64,000 nucleotides of DNA from Pseudocercospora fijiensis CIRAD86 (GCF_000340215.1 NW_006921540.1:986377-1050376); one strand, 5' to 3'. Counted from the first letter of the stretch, positions 34,655-46,323 are shown. Numbers and translations are program-made. The notes: generated by a model not told the origin, from the sequence alone.

Positions 34655-35215
34655 CGTTGGCGCTGCGGCGAAATGCTGCATGATGGTGAAGACATCATTG
34701 TCGACCAGAGACTTGAGTCAAACCCAAGGGCCAAAAGAGGGTCGCAGCGGCAAGACATGATGCACTGCGCACGAGGTCGCCTTCGAGGGCATTTGTAAAT
34801 ACTGCACAAAGGCGGCAAGGCGTTCGGGGCAACGTGTGTTTTTACATCGGGGCAGGCGGGACTTGCAAAGACCTAAGCTGTGCTACAGCATTGAGCGCAC
34901 GAACGAGACGATCTGAAAGCATTCATTGAAAGCATCTTGATCTTGCTACCACTTCCATTCCCGCTAGTGCACTGACCGTCCTATCTCAGTCTGCCACGAT
35001 AACAATGCGAGTCGTGGTCACTCGTGGATCAAAGTCAGGCTTAGTCAGCCACTCGTGGTTTGTGACCCGCCAAGCCTTTAACGCGACTTCCCTACTCTCT
35101 TTTTCGCGTCTGCAAATTTGCCATCACAACACCAACAACACCACCAAGTCTTCACGGCTCCAACAAGGCCCCGTCCATGCTCCCTCGTTGAAGCGCTGGT
35201 CGCTTCGCCATAACC
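34655..35215. other. intergenic
   Basis: 3' flank of the kinase gene and 5' region of DAD3, both on the plus strand. Nothing else was recognised. Confidence 0.5.
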
Positions 35216-35573
35216 ATGAGCATGGACGACTTCAACGCCAGCACTTCTTCCACCTCCCGTAATCCCGAAGACTCTCTTTCCCCTCTCGAGCAAGAAGTCC
35301 TAGACGAGTACGCGAAGTTGGTTGGGAATCTGGAGGATGTGAGTAGAAATTTTTGAGGAATGAGTATCGGTGACTGACTATGTGGTGGATTAGTTGGCCA
35401 ACGTGCTTAATGAACTCGCCGCTAAGCCTTCGACTGAAATTCTGGATTCGCTTAGAGGGCTTGAGAGGAAGACTGCGACTGTTTTTACGCTGCTGAAGGC
35501 TAGTGTTTATTCGATTGTGTTGCAGCAGGAGATTAATGAGGGAGGGGACCCGGGAATGAGGGATTATGTGTGA
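35216..35573 (+). CDS. DAD3: DASH complex subunit Dad3
   Basis: Small subunit of the fungal DASH/Dam1 ring complex, which couples kinetochores to spindle microtubules. Two exons, 35216-35338 and 35394-35573, join in frame to about 100 residues. Conserved features are LSPLEQEVLDEYAKLVGNL before the intron and EILDSLRGLERKTATVFTLL plus KASVYSIVLQQEI after it. The short tail (NEGGDPGMRDYV) is variable in the family. A second in-frame ATG two codons downstream is an equally possible start. The gene is easily missed because of its size and intron. Confidence 0.92.
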
Positions 35574-36035
35574 ATTGTAGGGATGGTGAGTTTGGCGGAA
35601 CTTTTTCCCCCTCTGATTCTTTATGGCATGGATGTTGGCTGACTGACTTCGAAGCAGAGGCGTTTTGGGAGGTTTGAGAGAGCAATGTGATACCCCTTCT
35701 CAACGCGATGTGAAGTCGCAGCTTCACGATCATGCTGTTACGGCGCAGGGTTATGGTATGTCGCTGTCTTTTCCTTCCTTCTTCCCGATGATGAGACATC
35801 TTTTAGCTCTAGATCCATAGCCGTACGCGGCGTTGACGGACTTACGATTAGTCTTACTGACTACCTCCCTTCTGCTCTTGCCATACTTTGACTGCGATGG
35901 CAAGCACATGCGCTGACTTGAAGACAACAGAATGACAGACTCAAAATCTTTCCGAGCGTCTTTGGCTCTTCCAACACGCACTGTGCTATCCACTCGAAGC
36001 ATCGTCGATCCATCTAAATGTAATTCAGCAGAAGC
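35574..36035. other. intergenic, convergent 3' regions
   Basis: Between the 3' ends of DAD3 and the minus-strand gene that follows. No feature was recognised. Confidence 0.5.
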
Positions 36036-37314
36036 TCAGCCGCCTGCACCAAAGAAGCCGGTCTTTTCGCGCCGATGACTTGTCTTGTGTCCCGGAAAAT
36101 TTCCGATATTGTCCTTGATCATTTGCTCTAGAGTTGCTGCGAGCGCTGGATCCTTCTCGCTAGCCTTTCGCGGAGCACTTGTCTTTTTGATGCTTTGCTG
36201 TAGAGTACCACTTTGACGTAGGGCATCGCCTTTCTCTGCATCAGAAGGCACGGCGCCCTTCACCCGCTTTCTCTTGATAGGGGCACTGGTCGAGAACCCT
36301 CTGCTTTGTGGCTCCGAGAACTTTGCTTTGGCCTTCCTCGAAGTCGCAGCAGCTTGAGCCTGTCTTTTCTGCGAAGCCAGACGAGCCATGTCCATACTGC
36401 CTGCTGAACTCAAATGATTTACTTTGGATGTCTGGCGCAAGGCTGCGGGTTTGAAGGGAGGACGAGCCTCGCTGGGTGTGCTTTCAAGGTCTGTTCGGTC
36501 GTCATTCTCGGTCTTCACGTCGCCTGACACTTTTCCGGCCGTTTCTACCGCTTCCGGGCCCGACAGATCTGCTTTGGTTGCTTCGGACTTCTGTAAAGGC
36601 GAATCATCGTCAAAGGACAGGATACCGCATGTACGGAACTCTGTCCATCTTTCGTTGACCTTCGGTCCCCAAGTATGGAAGCATCAAAGCAATGTGCCGA
36701 GTCGCTTCAGAAACTTTGGCATCTTCGTGATGGCTGAGAAAGTCCCAAGCAATACTCGGGTGAGCCTAGACGACATCAGCAGAAGCTCCTTTCCCACACG
36801 ACTGTCCATACTCACGCTGATTCCATTCACAATTCGGTCAATCCGTTCATCGAAGCCGACAATCAGATACATGCTATGCATAATGTCATCAAGATACTGC
36901 TTCATCATCTTCGCTGGCGCTCCTTGGGTGTGGACATTTCGGATGAGGCCCTATTTTACGTTAGCTAGTCACCAGCTGCGGCTTCGCACTACTTACAAGA
37001 ATCAGCCACGCCCGGCGCTCGAATTCCCTGCTTCCATTCTCCTCGATCCAGCTTTCGACTCGTTTATGATCACACGCCTGGAATCGAGCCCACTCATCTT
37101 CATCTGCTCGGTGATCTGGCGGTCCTGTGCGACTTTTTGATTGTATGGCGCGCATCAAGCGATAAACATATGCTTCGTCGTGACGCTCCTCGGCCTCGCT
37201 AACTCCATCCTCACGTTCTGGTTCTGGCGCTATAGAAACGTGCCCTCGAGCCTGCTGAACCGAGTGGAACTCGAAGCTGTAATCGTCTAGATCTTCGGGC
37301 AATTTGATAATCAT
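36036..37314 (-). CDS. conserved-looking protein of unknown function, apparent frameshift
   Basis: I do not recognise this protein. Exons 37314-36997, 36950-36816 and 36765-36036 have good splice signals and join in frame at the first two junctions (RRAWLILGLIRNVHTQ and VNGISAHPSIAWDF). The N-terminal 250 residues look globular and helical; the C-terminal half is basic and low-complexity (KRKAKAKFS, KRKRVKGAV), suggesting a nuclear protein. In exon 3 the frame reading HIALMLPYLG closes at a stop, while the downstream open frame begins one base out of phase. The switch maps to a run of four G on the minus strand (36,670-36,667); with three G the two frames would be continuous. It is either a sequencing error, a real frameshift, or an exon boundary I have misplaced. 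Total length would be about 390 residues. Confidence 0.6.
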
Positions 37315-37657
37315 GGTGGCGGCGGTGCGTATACAGGATACAGGAACATACGGTGATGATGTGGTTGTGTGATGCTATGACAAAGCGCACGATCTGGATG
37401 AAAGAATTAAATGTTGCTTCGGATGGCATAGCAAACATTTTGTGACGTGGCGCTAAAGAACTACCTAGTTGGAGCGGCAACGATCACGAGCTGTCTGCCT
37501 AGCATCACGAGACCGGGCCGTCCCACCGCGTGAGTGAAGTACGAAATGCTGTGAGGAATGGAAACGATCTGGTCTGTCACATGAAGAGCAAAAATTCAGC
37601 GAAATCCTGGCCTTGTTGCATTTGCGAATCTCACCAATATCGGTGGTTGGATTCTGG
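37315..37657. other. intergenic
   Basis: Between two tandem minus-strand genes; it carries the promoter of the unknown gene at 36,036-37,314. Nothing else was recognised. Confidence 0.45.
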
Positions 37658-39103
37658 CTATCGCCACATTGATGGCACTTCTCTTTTCTTGTCCCAATCA
37701 TCGTCAGCATTAGGATCGGCGAGCGTGTCATCCTCCATCTCCGCAGCACTCGTGGTATCTGATGGCCACGACGTAGTCGGGCTCTCGCTGCCAGACTCTA
37801 GGGACGTCTGAGAATCATCGTCCGAACCAACAGCCTCCCTCGACCACGCTTCCTCCCTCCGACGCGCTTCCTCCCTCAAACGCTCCTCCTGCCTCGACCA
37901 CGCTTCCTTCAACCGTGCCTCGAAGTCCTCGTCATCCTCCCCAACCCTAAATTTCCTCATCTCCCACTCCCTCGCAGCCCTAACGATCCCCTCAGGAAAC
38001 TCCTGCCAACGCTGAGGCTCAAACAAAACCCTCTCAAACATCTGCTGAATATGCATTGGCCAAGCTTCCGCCTCAGGAAGCCGAGAAAGCCCCTCCCTCC
38101 CTTCAATCTCCGCCAAAATCTCTTTCGCCTCTTCCTGCAATCGACCCCTCAATTTCTGAACTTCCTCGGCCGCCCATTTCTCCCCGTCTCCAAGGAGACC
38201 TAAAAGCTCCTCCACAGCCCCCAAAAGCTCATCCAAACTCTTCAAATCTCGCACATAACCCGGATGACAGACGTGATTCCGCAAAGGTATTATTCTGTAC
38301 ATTGCAGAGACGATGGCGGATTTGGATGGGTCGCAGGTTCTCAGGCCAAAGTTCGAGTCTTCGAGTTCTTGGAGTCCGAAACGGATTTGTTTCCAGTGTT
38401 CGGGGAAGTATCGGAGTTGGTCGCGTGGCCAGTGATGTTTTATGTGGCTGAATGTTGCTTGGCGGGCGAGGTCGTAGGCTTTTTCTAGGAGGTTCATTTG
38501 GGAGGTGAAGGGGAGTTGGAGGATTGAGGAGCCTGAGGATGATGGGGTCGTGAAGAAGTCGTTGTCGGGAGGGTTGTTGTCGAGGCGGGTGGGATCTTCT
38601 TGCTCAGGGGTTGGAGAGGGAGTTGGAGAAGGCAGAGTCGGTTTTGCTTCTGGCACTGAGGTTCCCGAGAGGTTGGGTTGGTCTTGTCGGAGCTTTGTGG
38701 TATACATTATACCGGCATCGATAGCGGTCGATGGAGCTACAGTCTTTCTAGCGGAAGATATGGTATGCTTCATGAAACTTGCATTACGCAACTCGGTATC
38801 GATGAGCCTCCCATCGTCGTACACGAGCTGCGTGTAGTCGGTTAGAGATGGTGATGGGAAATGTGGTGTGTCGTTCCATGGCTGGGGTGGACGTAGGGGT
38901 GTTGGCACAGCCTTGTGAGGCTTGGCGGCGACAGTATGAAACTGCGGCTTCGTACTCGTCGGTCTTTTCTTTCCGCCAAGTTGCTTTTGCAGAGTATCAA
39001 TTTCTTTCTGCGCAGCATCTAGCTGTGTCAGTAAAGCGTCTCGTTCGGTTCGTAGCTCACGATTCTGTTCCTCGAGAACAGCGTATGATCGGTGGAACTT
39101 CAT
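37658..39103 (-). CDS. hypothetical protein with N-terminal coiled coil
   Basis: A single open exon of 481 residues; not a family I recognise. Residues about 6-45 (LEEQNRELRTERDALLTQLD) have heptad spacing and should form a coiled coil. A Pro/Ser/Thr-rich linker follows (about 50-195). The middle (about 200-380) has mixed helical character with several Trp and His residues (HHWPRDQLRYFPEHWKQIRF), and may be a fungal-specific domain. The C-terminus is highly charged, with repeated EE-RRREEAWSR segments and an acidic Ser-rich tail. Length, open frame and codon use make it a likely real gene. The start is the ATG at 39,103, which directly precedes the coiled coil. Confidence 0.7.
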   Translation of the reverse strand: MKFHRSYAVLEEQNRELRTERDALLTQLDAAQKEIDTLQKQLGGKKRPTSTKPQFHTVAAKPHKAVPTPLRPPQPWNDTPHFPSPSLTDYTQLVYDDGRLIDTELRNASFMKHTISSARKTVAPSTAIDAGIMYTTKLRQDQPNLSGTSVPEAKPTLPSPTPSPTPEQEDPTRLDNNPPDNDFFTTPSSSGSSILQLPFTSQMNLLEKAYDLARQATFSHIKHHWPRDQLRYFPEHWKQIRFGLQELEDSNFGLRTCDPSKSAIVSAMYRIIPLRNHVCHPGYVRDLKSLDELLGAVEELLGLLGDGEKWAAEEVQKLRGRLQEEAKEILAEIEGREGLSRLPEAEAWPMHIQQMFERVLFEPQRWQEFPEGIVRAAREWEMRKFRVGEDDEDFEARLKEAWSRQEERLREEARRREEAWSREAVGSDDDSQTSLESGSESPTTSWPSDTTSAAEMEDDTLADPNADDDWDKKREVPSMWR

Positions 39104-39900
39104 TCTGATTGATTGTAATGGTGATAGTATGGAGAGAAGATCTTCGAGTGCTGACTTCTTCTTTATCTTCTTTTATATCGATTGAAAGAAAGCTCTCTCG
39201 AGTCCTCGAGGACAATGTTATTGTCTTCATGTGACACAAAAGAACTAAGGATCACAGGCTTTCATGTGCAACCGGTGAGGATGCTCCTTCATTCATTCAT
39301 TCCAGGGACTGTGGACATGTGATTCAGGGATGCAGGTGAGGATGTTCCCTCACTCATTCACTCCAGGGACTACGGACATGTGATTCAGGGACGCGCCGAG
39401 CTTGTCATTCACCGAGGGATTTCTATCTTGGCCCATGTATAGGATCAATATTCATGCATGCTACGGTTGTATATCTTCCGCTGTATATTCAGGACTTCCC
39501 GACCTTGGGATGGATGGCATCGACGCGAAGATTAACCGCAGGTTCTCAATGCATTGTATGTCGGTATTGTACTCAAACCGTGATTCTCAAAACCCAGGAG
39601 GTCGAAGTACAGAGGTTTTTTCAATGGCGCAGGTAGGCCGAAGTTGCGGCATTGTTGCCTGCGGTGCACGTACGCACTCTGTGTTGGGTGAGTCACTACT
39701 ATGGATGCCTACGGTCTTCACGGATGATGATAAGTCATTGCATCTTTCATGATCTCATTTGCAGGCTACATTGATTTGCTAGACTTCTGAGTGCCATAAT
39801 TGCGCTTGCGCTCCCAGCGTTTGTATGGAGCAGTAATGCGCGGACTTTCGGTCTAGCACCTGCGCTTTTGAGGGCCTCCTGTGGAGTCGTAAAGCGTCCC
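39104..39900. other. intergenic with a tandem duplication
   Basis: About 0.8 kb between two minus-strand genes. It holds a 61-bp tandem repeat (listed separately). No gene was recognised. Confidence 0.5.
39274..39395 (+). repeat. 61-bp tandem duplication, two copies
   Basis: Copies at 39,274-39,334 and 39,335-39,395, each starting GGTGAGGATG and ending near GGACATGTGATTCAGGGA. They differ at roughly ten positions, mostly C/T and A/G exchanges. It lies about 170 bases upstream of the start of the coiled-coil gene. Confidence 0.85.
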
Positions 39901-42900
39901 TCATCGGCGAGTCTTCTTGGTGCGCCGAGGCGAGGAGCGTGAAGCCCCAGCATCGGAGAGGTCAGTAAGATCAGAAGTAAGGTCAATGATGATTGATCGC
40001 TTCTTCGGAGTCTGCTTCTTCTGACGAGGAGATGCTCGCTTCGGTGTTGGTTGCTCGGCCTCAGAAGTGAACTCGGTCAAGTCAGATGTCAGGTTAAGCA
40101 GGGTCTTTCCCAAAGGCTGCTGTTGCTCGGCCTCAGAAGTGAACTCGGTCAAGTCAGATGTCAGGTCAAGCAGGGTCTTTCCTAAAGGCTGCTTCATGGC
40201 TGTCTTGTGGCTTGCTGAAAACGGGAAGTCATTCTCAGCAGGCGTGGCGATCTCCGACACCGTATCTGGTGTGCGCTCAGCACCGGCTCCCTGGTCTTCC
40301 ACAGTGTCGTCTAGGAACTGCTCGTACAGCTTGGCCACTCTGGTGCGTTCAGCATCAATCATGCGTCGCTCCTCGGCATTCTGGCTGAATCGCTCGTTGC
40401 AGTGTGCGCACTCGATGAAGTAGGCTTGCGCAACTCGGCCAAACCCGATCATCTCGAACTCTGGCAAGGTGTTGTCGATAAGCGTAGTATTGTCCCAGTC
40501 GAGACAGTCTTCGCAAAAGCCATTTTCACACCATCTGCATCGATATATCATACCCCCAGCATCAGTCGTCTTGGCTCCACAGTCGCGACATTCGTGTTGT
40601 GGGCAGTGGAATTGCAGAGGAGACTTCGCCTTGACTTGAAAGTCATGCGAAAGGCATCCAACGTGGTAAGAACGCGGACAGCCTGAACATAGGGTCAGCT
40701 CGCCAGCATCCCAGCATATCTGGCAGGTCTCTTGGTTTTCAATGGCAGCGCGCTTCGCTTTCTTGTACTCGGCAAGTCGTGGATCTTTCCCGGCCAGGGT
40801 TGGCACCGCCTCCCAATCAGCGCAATTGAGGGACTCCTTGTTGATCATGTAGCCGTCAATCTCCACTGTGGTGTTCTTGCCTTGTCGTCGGTCGGCGCGA
40901 TTGAGCTCCATAATCTCTTCGGCCTTCTTCTGAATCTCCTTGCGATGCTTGCTACCTTCGAACACGGCGGTCTGAACACGCTCCTCCTGCTTGAGCCATT
41001 CTTGCTCATCAATCTTCGCGCCTCCAGTCTGCTCGGCAACCAGCTCATCATCCGGCTTGTCCTTGCATTTCTCGATGATTGTGTCCCAGTCCCAGCTGAG
41101 CAGCTCATCAACCTTAAGCTCCTCTCGAGCCAGCGTGCGGGCACCACGTCTGATCAACGATTGGAGTGAAGCCGTGTCAAGATGGGGAGCATCATCACCT
41201 CCAGTATCGGCGCTCGAAGTGCGCTTGCGCTTCTTATTGGGGGCGTCTGCGGTGTGGATGTTCCTCATGCTCTCAGTGATCTTGGCTGACAAATAGAGCT
41301 TCTTGCGAATGCGACCCATCATCTGTTCTTCGACCGTTCCTGATGTGCACAGCTTGTAGACGGTGACCTTTCTTGTCTGGCCGATGCGATGTGCGCGTGC
41401 TTCTGCCTGCAGGGTGACCTGCGGGTTGAAGTCCTCATCAAGAAATACCACATCGGTGGCAGAGGTCAAGTTAATGCCTAGGCCTCCTGCACGAGTGGAG
41501 AGCAGCATGACATTGAAGTTGCTCTGCATATCATTGAAGAGGCGAATGCTGAGGTTGCGCTGAGCACGTGCAGTGCCACCGTCCAGCCGAGCGTGGCGAA
41601 TAGGCGCACCACTTGCGTTCTGAAGCATCAACAGCTCTTCGCAGAGGTTGAGGGTGGATGTGAAGCCGGAGAAGATGAGGACCTTCTTGCCTTGCTTGAC
41701 CACCAATTCTCGGAGAAGCTTGTCCAGGACGATAAACTTGCTTGAAGCCACGACAACATGGTTGCCAATATTATACTCTCGCGGCGCCGCCGGCGACAGG
41801 AGATAGGGATGATTGCAGACTTTGCGAAGCTGCATCAACAGGTTCATAAGCTTCCTCCAGCCACCACTCTTCTTCTCGTCATTGGCCTTGTCGATGGCCT
41901 CCTGCATGATTGCTCTTGACTCGGCCCAAAGATCTGTAGTATCAGCCTCCTCGGCAGTGTCAAGTGCTTTGGCAGCCTTTTCCAGGATCGAGAGATCTTG
42001 GTCACGTTGTGTCAAAGCCTGAGCGTCCTTCTCCTTAGAACCGGAGAAGATCTGGTCCAAAGTGGAGTCGCCGGCGCCGTTCAGCAGCCATCTGTACCAA
42101 AATCGCTGTGTCGGAGTCAAGGGCACGTAGAGAAGGACCTCTTCTTTCTCGGGCAAGCCAAGATCGACACCAGGACTGGTCTTCATGCGACGGAGCATGA
42201 TGAGCTCCAGCAGTTGGCGAGCATCGTCCATGAACGATGTCGAGACCTGACCTCGACTCAGGTCGAAAGCTTTACGGAAAGCATCGCTGGTGTCGTCTGT
42301 AAATACTTCTGGGAAGAGCCAATGTAGCAGTGCCCACATCTCCTTCAGATTGTTTTGCAAGGGCGTGCCGGTGAGCAGGAGGCGGTACTCTGCACTCAGT
42401 CCTTGCAGTGCCGAAGAGATGTCCGACTCGTTGTTCTTGATCTTATGACCTTCATCGAGGACACAATAGCGCCAAACGAAGTTCCGCTTGAACCAGGCTT
42501 GCTCGTGCAAGAATGTCTCGTAGGTTGTCACGAAGATGTCCATGCGGTCATCCCGATGCTGTGTGCGATCTTTCTCATAGCGAGCCTTCTTTGCGGTGCA
42601 TTCGACCTTGAAGCGCTCACGCTCGGTTTTGGGGCCATGAAAGCGAACAACGTTCAGGTTTGGTACCCACTTCTTGGTTTCACTGATCCATGATGAAAGG
42701 ACGCTCAGAGGACACACGACGAGGTATGGTCGCAACTCTCCCGTGGTCGGCTTGTTCTCCTCGAGGTATTGGAAGAGCGAGAGTGTTTGAAGTGTTTTGC
42801 CCAGACCCATCTCATCTCCCAAGATTGATGACATGCCATTATCGTGCATATGGACGAGGAACGATAGTCCTTGCAGTTGGTATGGTTTCATGTTCGCCTT

Positions 42901-43763
42901 CACACCGTTCGGCTGTTCTTGCAGATCATAGTACTGCGTCATTTCAGGCAGTTGGTGGTTCGCCTTTGAGGCAGCAGCCTCGGTCTTGGCGAGATAATTG
43001 GATTTCGGCAGCAATGGGAGGAAGTATTCACTATTGGCGATGAGGAAGGCATCTCTCTTCGGCTTGGTGTGGAGGGCAATGTCCTGGCGAACCTGGCCAC
43101 GTGCTGTTCGAGTGCCGGATCTGGCATTGAGGCGAGACTTGGCGGTGTCTGAGGTGAGGATGCGCTTGTTGGTCTTACGCTTCTTCGTGGGCTTCTGGAC
43201 GTTCTTTGGCTGTGGCACAGCTCTGGTGTACGTTACGCCCGAGCGACGAGATCTGGCTGGCAGTTCCGGTACCGGCTGCGGTTGTTGCTGCGAGGTCCTT
43301 CGAGGTATTGCCTGAACACAAGGGTTAGCGAATCTGTGAAATGTCGCTCCGAAGCCATGGCCTGAGACTAGAGCGCTGTCTTCGAGATTGAGGCCACGGC
43401 ATCGGACACGCAGCGGAATTGACTCACATGAATGGTATCGTCCAACGTGAGCTCATCCTCGCTGTCGCTGCCGCTGGCGCTCTCGCTCTCGCTCTCACCA
43501 ACATCAAATGAATCAAGAACGCCACGGGCTGGTGAGTTGATTGGTGAGGTTTCTGTCGATGGAGGAGGGGACTCGACGTATGACACGGGCGCCTTGCCAC
43601 GGAGGATGTGACCTCCAGCGTCGCGGTCCATGTTGCTGACGGAGGTTCGCGACTTGCGCGCACCAAAGACAGAGAGCAAGTCAGACAGCTTGCTTGGTGA
43701 TGGGTTGGGAATGGCGGGTACCAGCTTTCTGCGCTTGGGTGGCGGAGTGTCGACGATGTGCAT
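39901..43763 (-). CDS. SNF2-family chromatin-remodelling ATPase with PHD finger
   Basis: A nuclear SNF2-type DNA-dependent ATPase. Exons 43763-43428 and 43311-39901 join in frame (DDTIHAIPRRT) to 1248 residues. The N-terminus is disordered, with a run of alternating Glu/Ser. The ATPase covers about residues 245-780: GDEMGLGKT near 280, DEGHKIKN near 395, LLTGTPLQNN, then the C-terminal lobe with VLIFSGFTSTL, STRAGGLGINL and ARAHRIGQTRKV. At about 975-1035 a PHD-type finger (CQICWDAGELTLCSGC, YHVGC) is followed by further Cys pairs. The tail carries two 24-residue repeats and three LTSDLT motifs. Remodeller subfamily is uncertain: the ATPase is ISWI/CHD-like but the SANT/SLIDE and chromodomains are missing. 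It faces clr2 across one promoter region. Confidence 0.88.
40048..40191 (-). repeat. 72-bp in-frame tandem repeat in the SNF2 gene
   Basis: Two nearly identical 72-bp copies (40,191-40,120 and 40,119-40,048) coding for QPLGKTLLDLTSDLTEF-type 24-residue units. Only two or three bases differ, so the duplication is recent or kept uniform. Confidence 0.93.
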
Positions 43764-44263
43764 TGGATTGGATTGCTTGCAAGAAAGGGATTTGTGAACA
43801 AGAGTGTGCAAACGTCAGGTGCAGCGCTTCAAATGCCGTCTGCTAGAGATGGGTTGAGTGTTGCTGGGCGACAAGCCTACGCTTCCAAAATCGGCCAATC
43901 TACCAGTGACCGTGAGGCGTGTGTGCAATGAAATCATGTCGGTCCGTGCCAGATGTAGTCGTCGTCGATGCCATGTACAGCTTTGATGTAAATTAGCCGG
44001 AGACGCGACGCCGACACGAGAGCGCGTTCAACATGCAGGCGCGACAAGGATCTGCACGCCATCTGGTTGGCGCGGCATCCTGCCGAAGGCTTATTTTCTT
44101 TGCCTCGTCAACGTGTGTGCACGAAACAACGACGAAGCAAACCAGAGACGACAGCGGCGCGGCGCGGGGTTGAGGCTGAGGCGGCGACGGCGACAGTGAT
44201 TGCGCGCGCTGTGGTGTCGGCAAAGATGCGTGAGAGCTGAAGTCATCACTGTCAACAATCGCC
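43764..44263. promoter_or_regulatory. bidirectional promoter region, SNF2-PHD / clr2
   Basis: 500 bases separate the divergent ATG codons of the SNF2-PHD gene and clr2. No other gene fits here, so both promoters and 5' leaders must lie in it, which allows co-regulation. No specific binding site was identified. Confidence 0.6.
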
Positions 44264-46323
44264 ATGGCGCGATTCTATCCCATCTACGTCCGACGCAGTG
44301 ACGGCAGGCTTGAGGTGGTGTCCAAAGGCAAACGCAGAGAGCTCAACCAGCCCACAGACGACCAATTGAACCAGCGACCCGACCGAGATGGAGTTAGCGA
44401 CTTCTATCGTGAAGTCGGCGCCGACGAAGGGAAGCATCTCGACTGGCGCAGAAAGCTGGGCGGAATGCTAGCGAGAGAGCTGGAGTGGAAGGACAAGTCT
44501 GGACAGGGTATGTATGTGCATCGTTCGGAAAGATATGCATGGCCAGATGCTGATGCTTGCTAGATAATGGATACATACTGGTCACCTTCCCGGAGCAATA
44601 CCGCCTCTACGAGCACGTCAAGAAGACTGTCGTGGATGGCAAACTGGAGGTCAAGAGCAAGACGCATGCCGCTGGTGGTAATGACAGGCAGGATGCGTAT
44701 CTGTACGGTCATCCAGCGGGCAGGAGGAAACGTTTCCGCAGTCCCAACGACTTCTTTCCGCATCTGCTCTGGCTGTGTACGGATGAGAGCGGCGATCCGG
44801 ACAACTGTAGCTGCAAGATATGCTCGCCGGAAGATCTGGAGAATGTCTTACCGGGTGCCAAGGTGAAGACCGAGAAGGCTATTCAGGCAGAGCAAGACTC
44901 AAAAGATGCATTGAACGTGACCGCAGCAACACAAATGGCACGTCAGACGAGCCAGCAATCTGCCAGAAGCCCGCAAGTCCAGGTGCCGAGACCCGTCAGC
45001 GCACAGAGACAATTATCTCCAACACCATTGCCGCCGCAGAGGTCACCGGACCAGGCCATGGATGCCAGATTCAAGATGTTCATGTACAGGCCTGGCGAGC
45101 TAGTTTGGTTCAAGCGTGGATATGCTTGGGGCATTGGTGTTGTCCTGAGACGCTGGCTTGATGGCTCCAACAACACGAACACCACCTTTTACCGCATTCA
45201 ACCATTATCCTACCCATCCGGAAATCCAGGCGTACACGTCAAGCAAGGCAACGAAGAGATGCGCCCTTGGCTGGCGTGGAGTGTGCCGGCATTCACCAAC
45301 AAGGCTCTGAATGATCAGCCTAATCCACCTAGATACGAGACAGCGGATTGGCAAGGAATGGCATCAGGTCGTTACGGCACCGGTGATCTGGAAGTCGATG
45401 GCTCAATCATGGCAGCCAAGATGATCGACTCTACCTATACACTCTTCGGAAAGGAGAAAGTGTTACAACCAGAACCTAGTGTCCAAGAAGTGCACTACAA
45501 CGGCATCTTTCTGGGCGCAGAGAAGATATGGGTCGGGGATCCGATACGGCTGCACATTGGAACTGGCACAGATGTGATGGTGGTGCATTCTATCATCGAA
45601 CGGAAGCGTGCCTCGCCCGTAAATCCACAGCAAGTTCTGGAACAGGCTGCATACTTCGTCGGGGACGTCTATCAGCTTACGACAGTGCCGCACACGAACG
45701 TGTCCGTGGAGACGCCAGCAGCGCCGAATCGGAATCCACATCTACCGCCGCGTCTTACCGAAGACCTGATGGACCGTAATAAGTGCACAGTCGAAGTGAA
45801 ACGTGTCGCAAGCTTCTGGAGACTCGCCTCAGCACAGCAGCGAGTGGACTTGAACAATGTCAAAGGCCGTTGGTACGAAGCGACTTTAATCCTCGCCCAA
45901 CTCTACCCGGAAGTCTGGGCGGAGCAGAAACGCAAAGGAGAAATCCAAGAAGCTTCGCTCTGGATGAATAGTCGGGGAGACTGTCTCAACAGTAATCGAA
46001 GTCCTCAACTCCCGCGTATTCCACGCGAAAACAATCGCCGCGAAACACGAGTGGAAGCCCTTGGTCAGGCTGTGCCTCAAGGGATTGAGATCGTAGATGG
46101 CACTGATCCTCCATCATCGAATAACGAAATGAGCGATCCCATCGATATTGATCCGAAGTTCGATACTGCCGACGATCAAGACACAATTCATGTCTCGCAG
46201 CCTGATGACGGCAATGACGGGCTCGTCGATGACTTTATGAATTTGGAAGGCATGGATCAGGAGAGTATGCCTGGCTTCGGACAGCAGTATGGAAGTCAGG
46301 GCGGTGGGCATAGATACTTTTAA
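44264..46323 (+). CDS. clr2: transcription-silencing protein Clr2
   Basis: Homologue of fission-yeast Clr2, a subunit of the SHREC histone-deacetylase complex that keeps heterochromatin silent. Exons 44264-44507 and 44564-46323 join in frame (SGQDNGYILV) to 667 residues. The N-terminal Clr2 domain shows NGYILVTFPEQYRLYEHVKK at about 82-101 and a Cys cluster LLWLCTDESGDPDNCSCKIC. A Gln/Ser/Pro-rich linker follows, then the larger C-terminal Clr2 domain from about residue 250 (RPGELVWFKRGYAWGIGVV, EKIWVGDPIRL, MVVHSIIER, FVGDVYQL). The tail is acidic. Chromatin location and silencing role follow from the family; whether this fungus has the full complex is not shown here. Confidence 0.88.
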
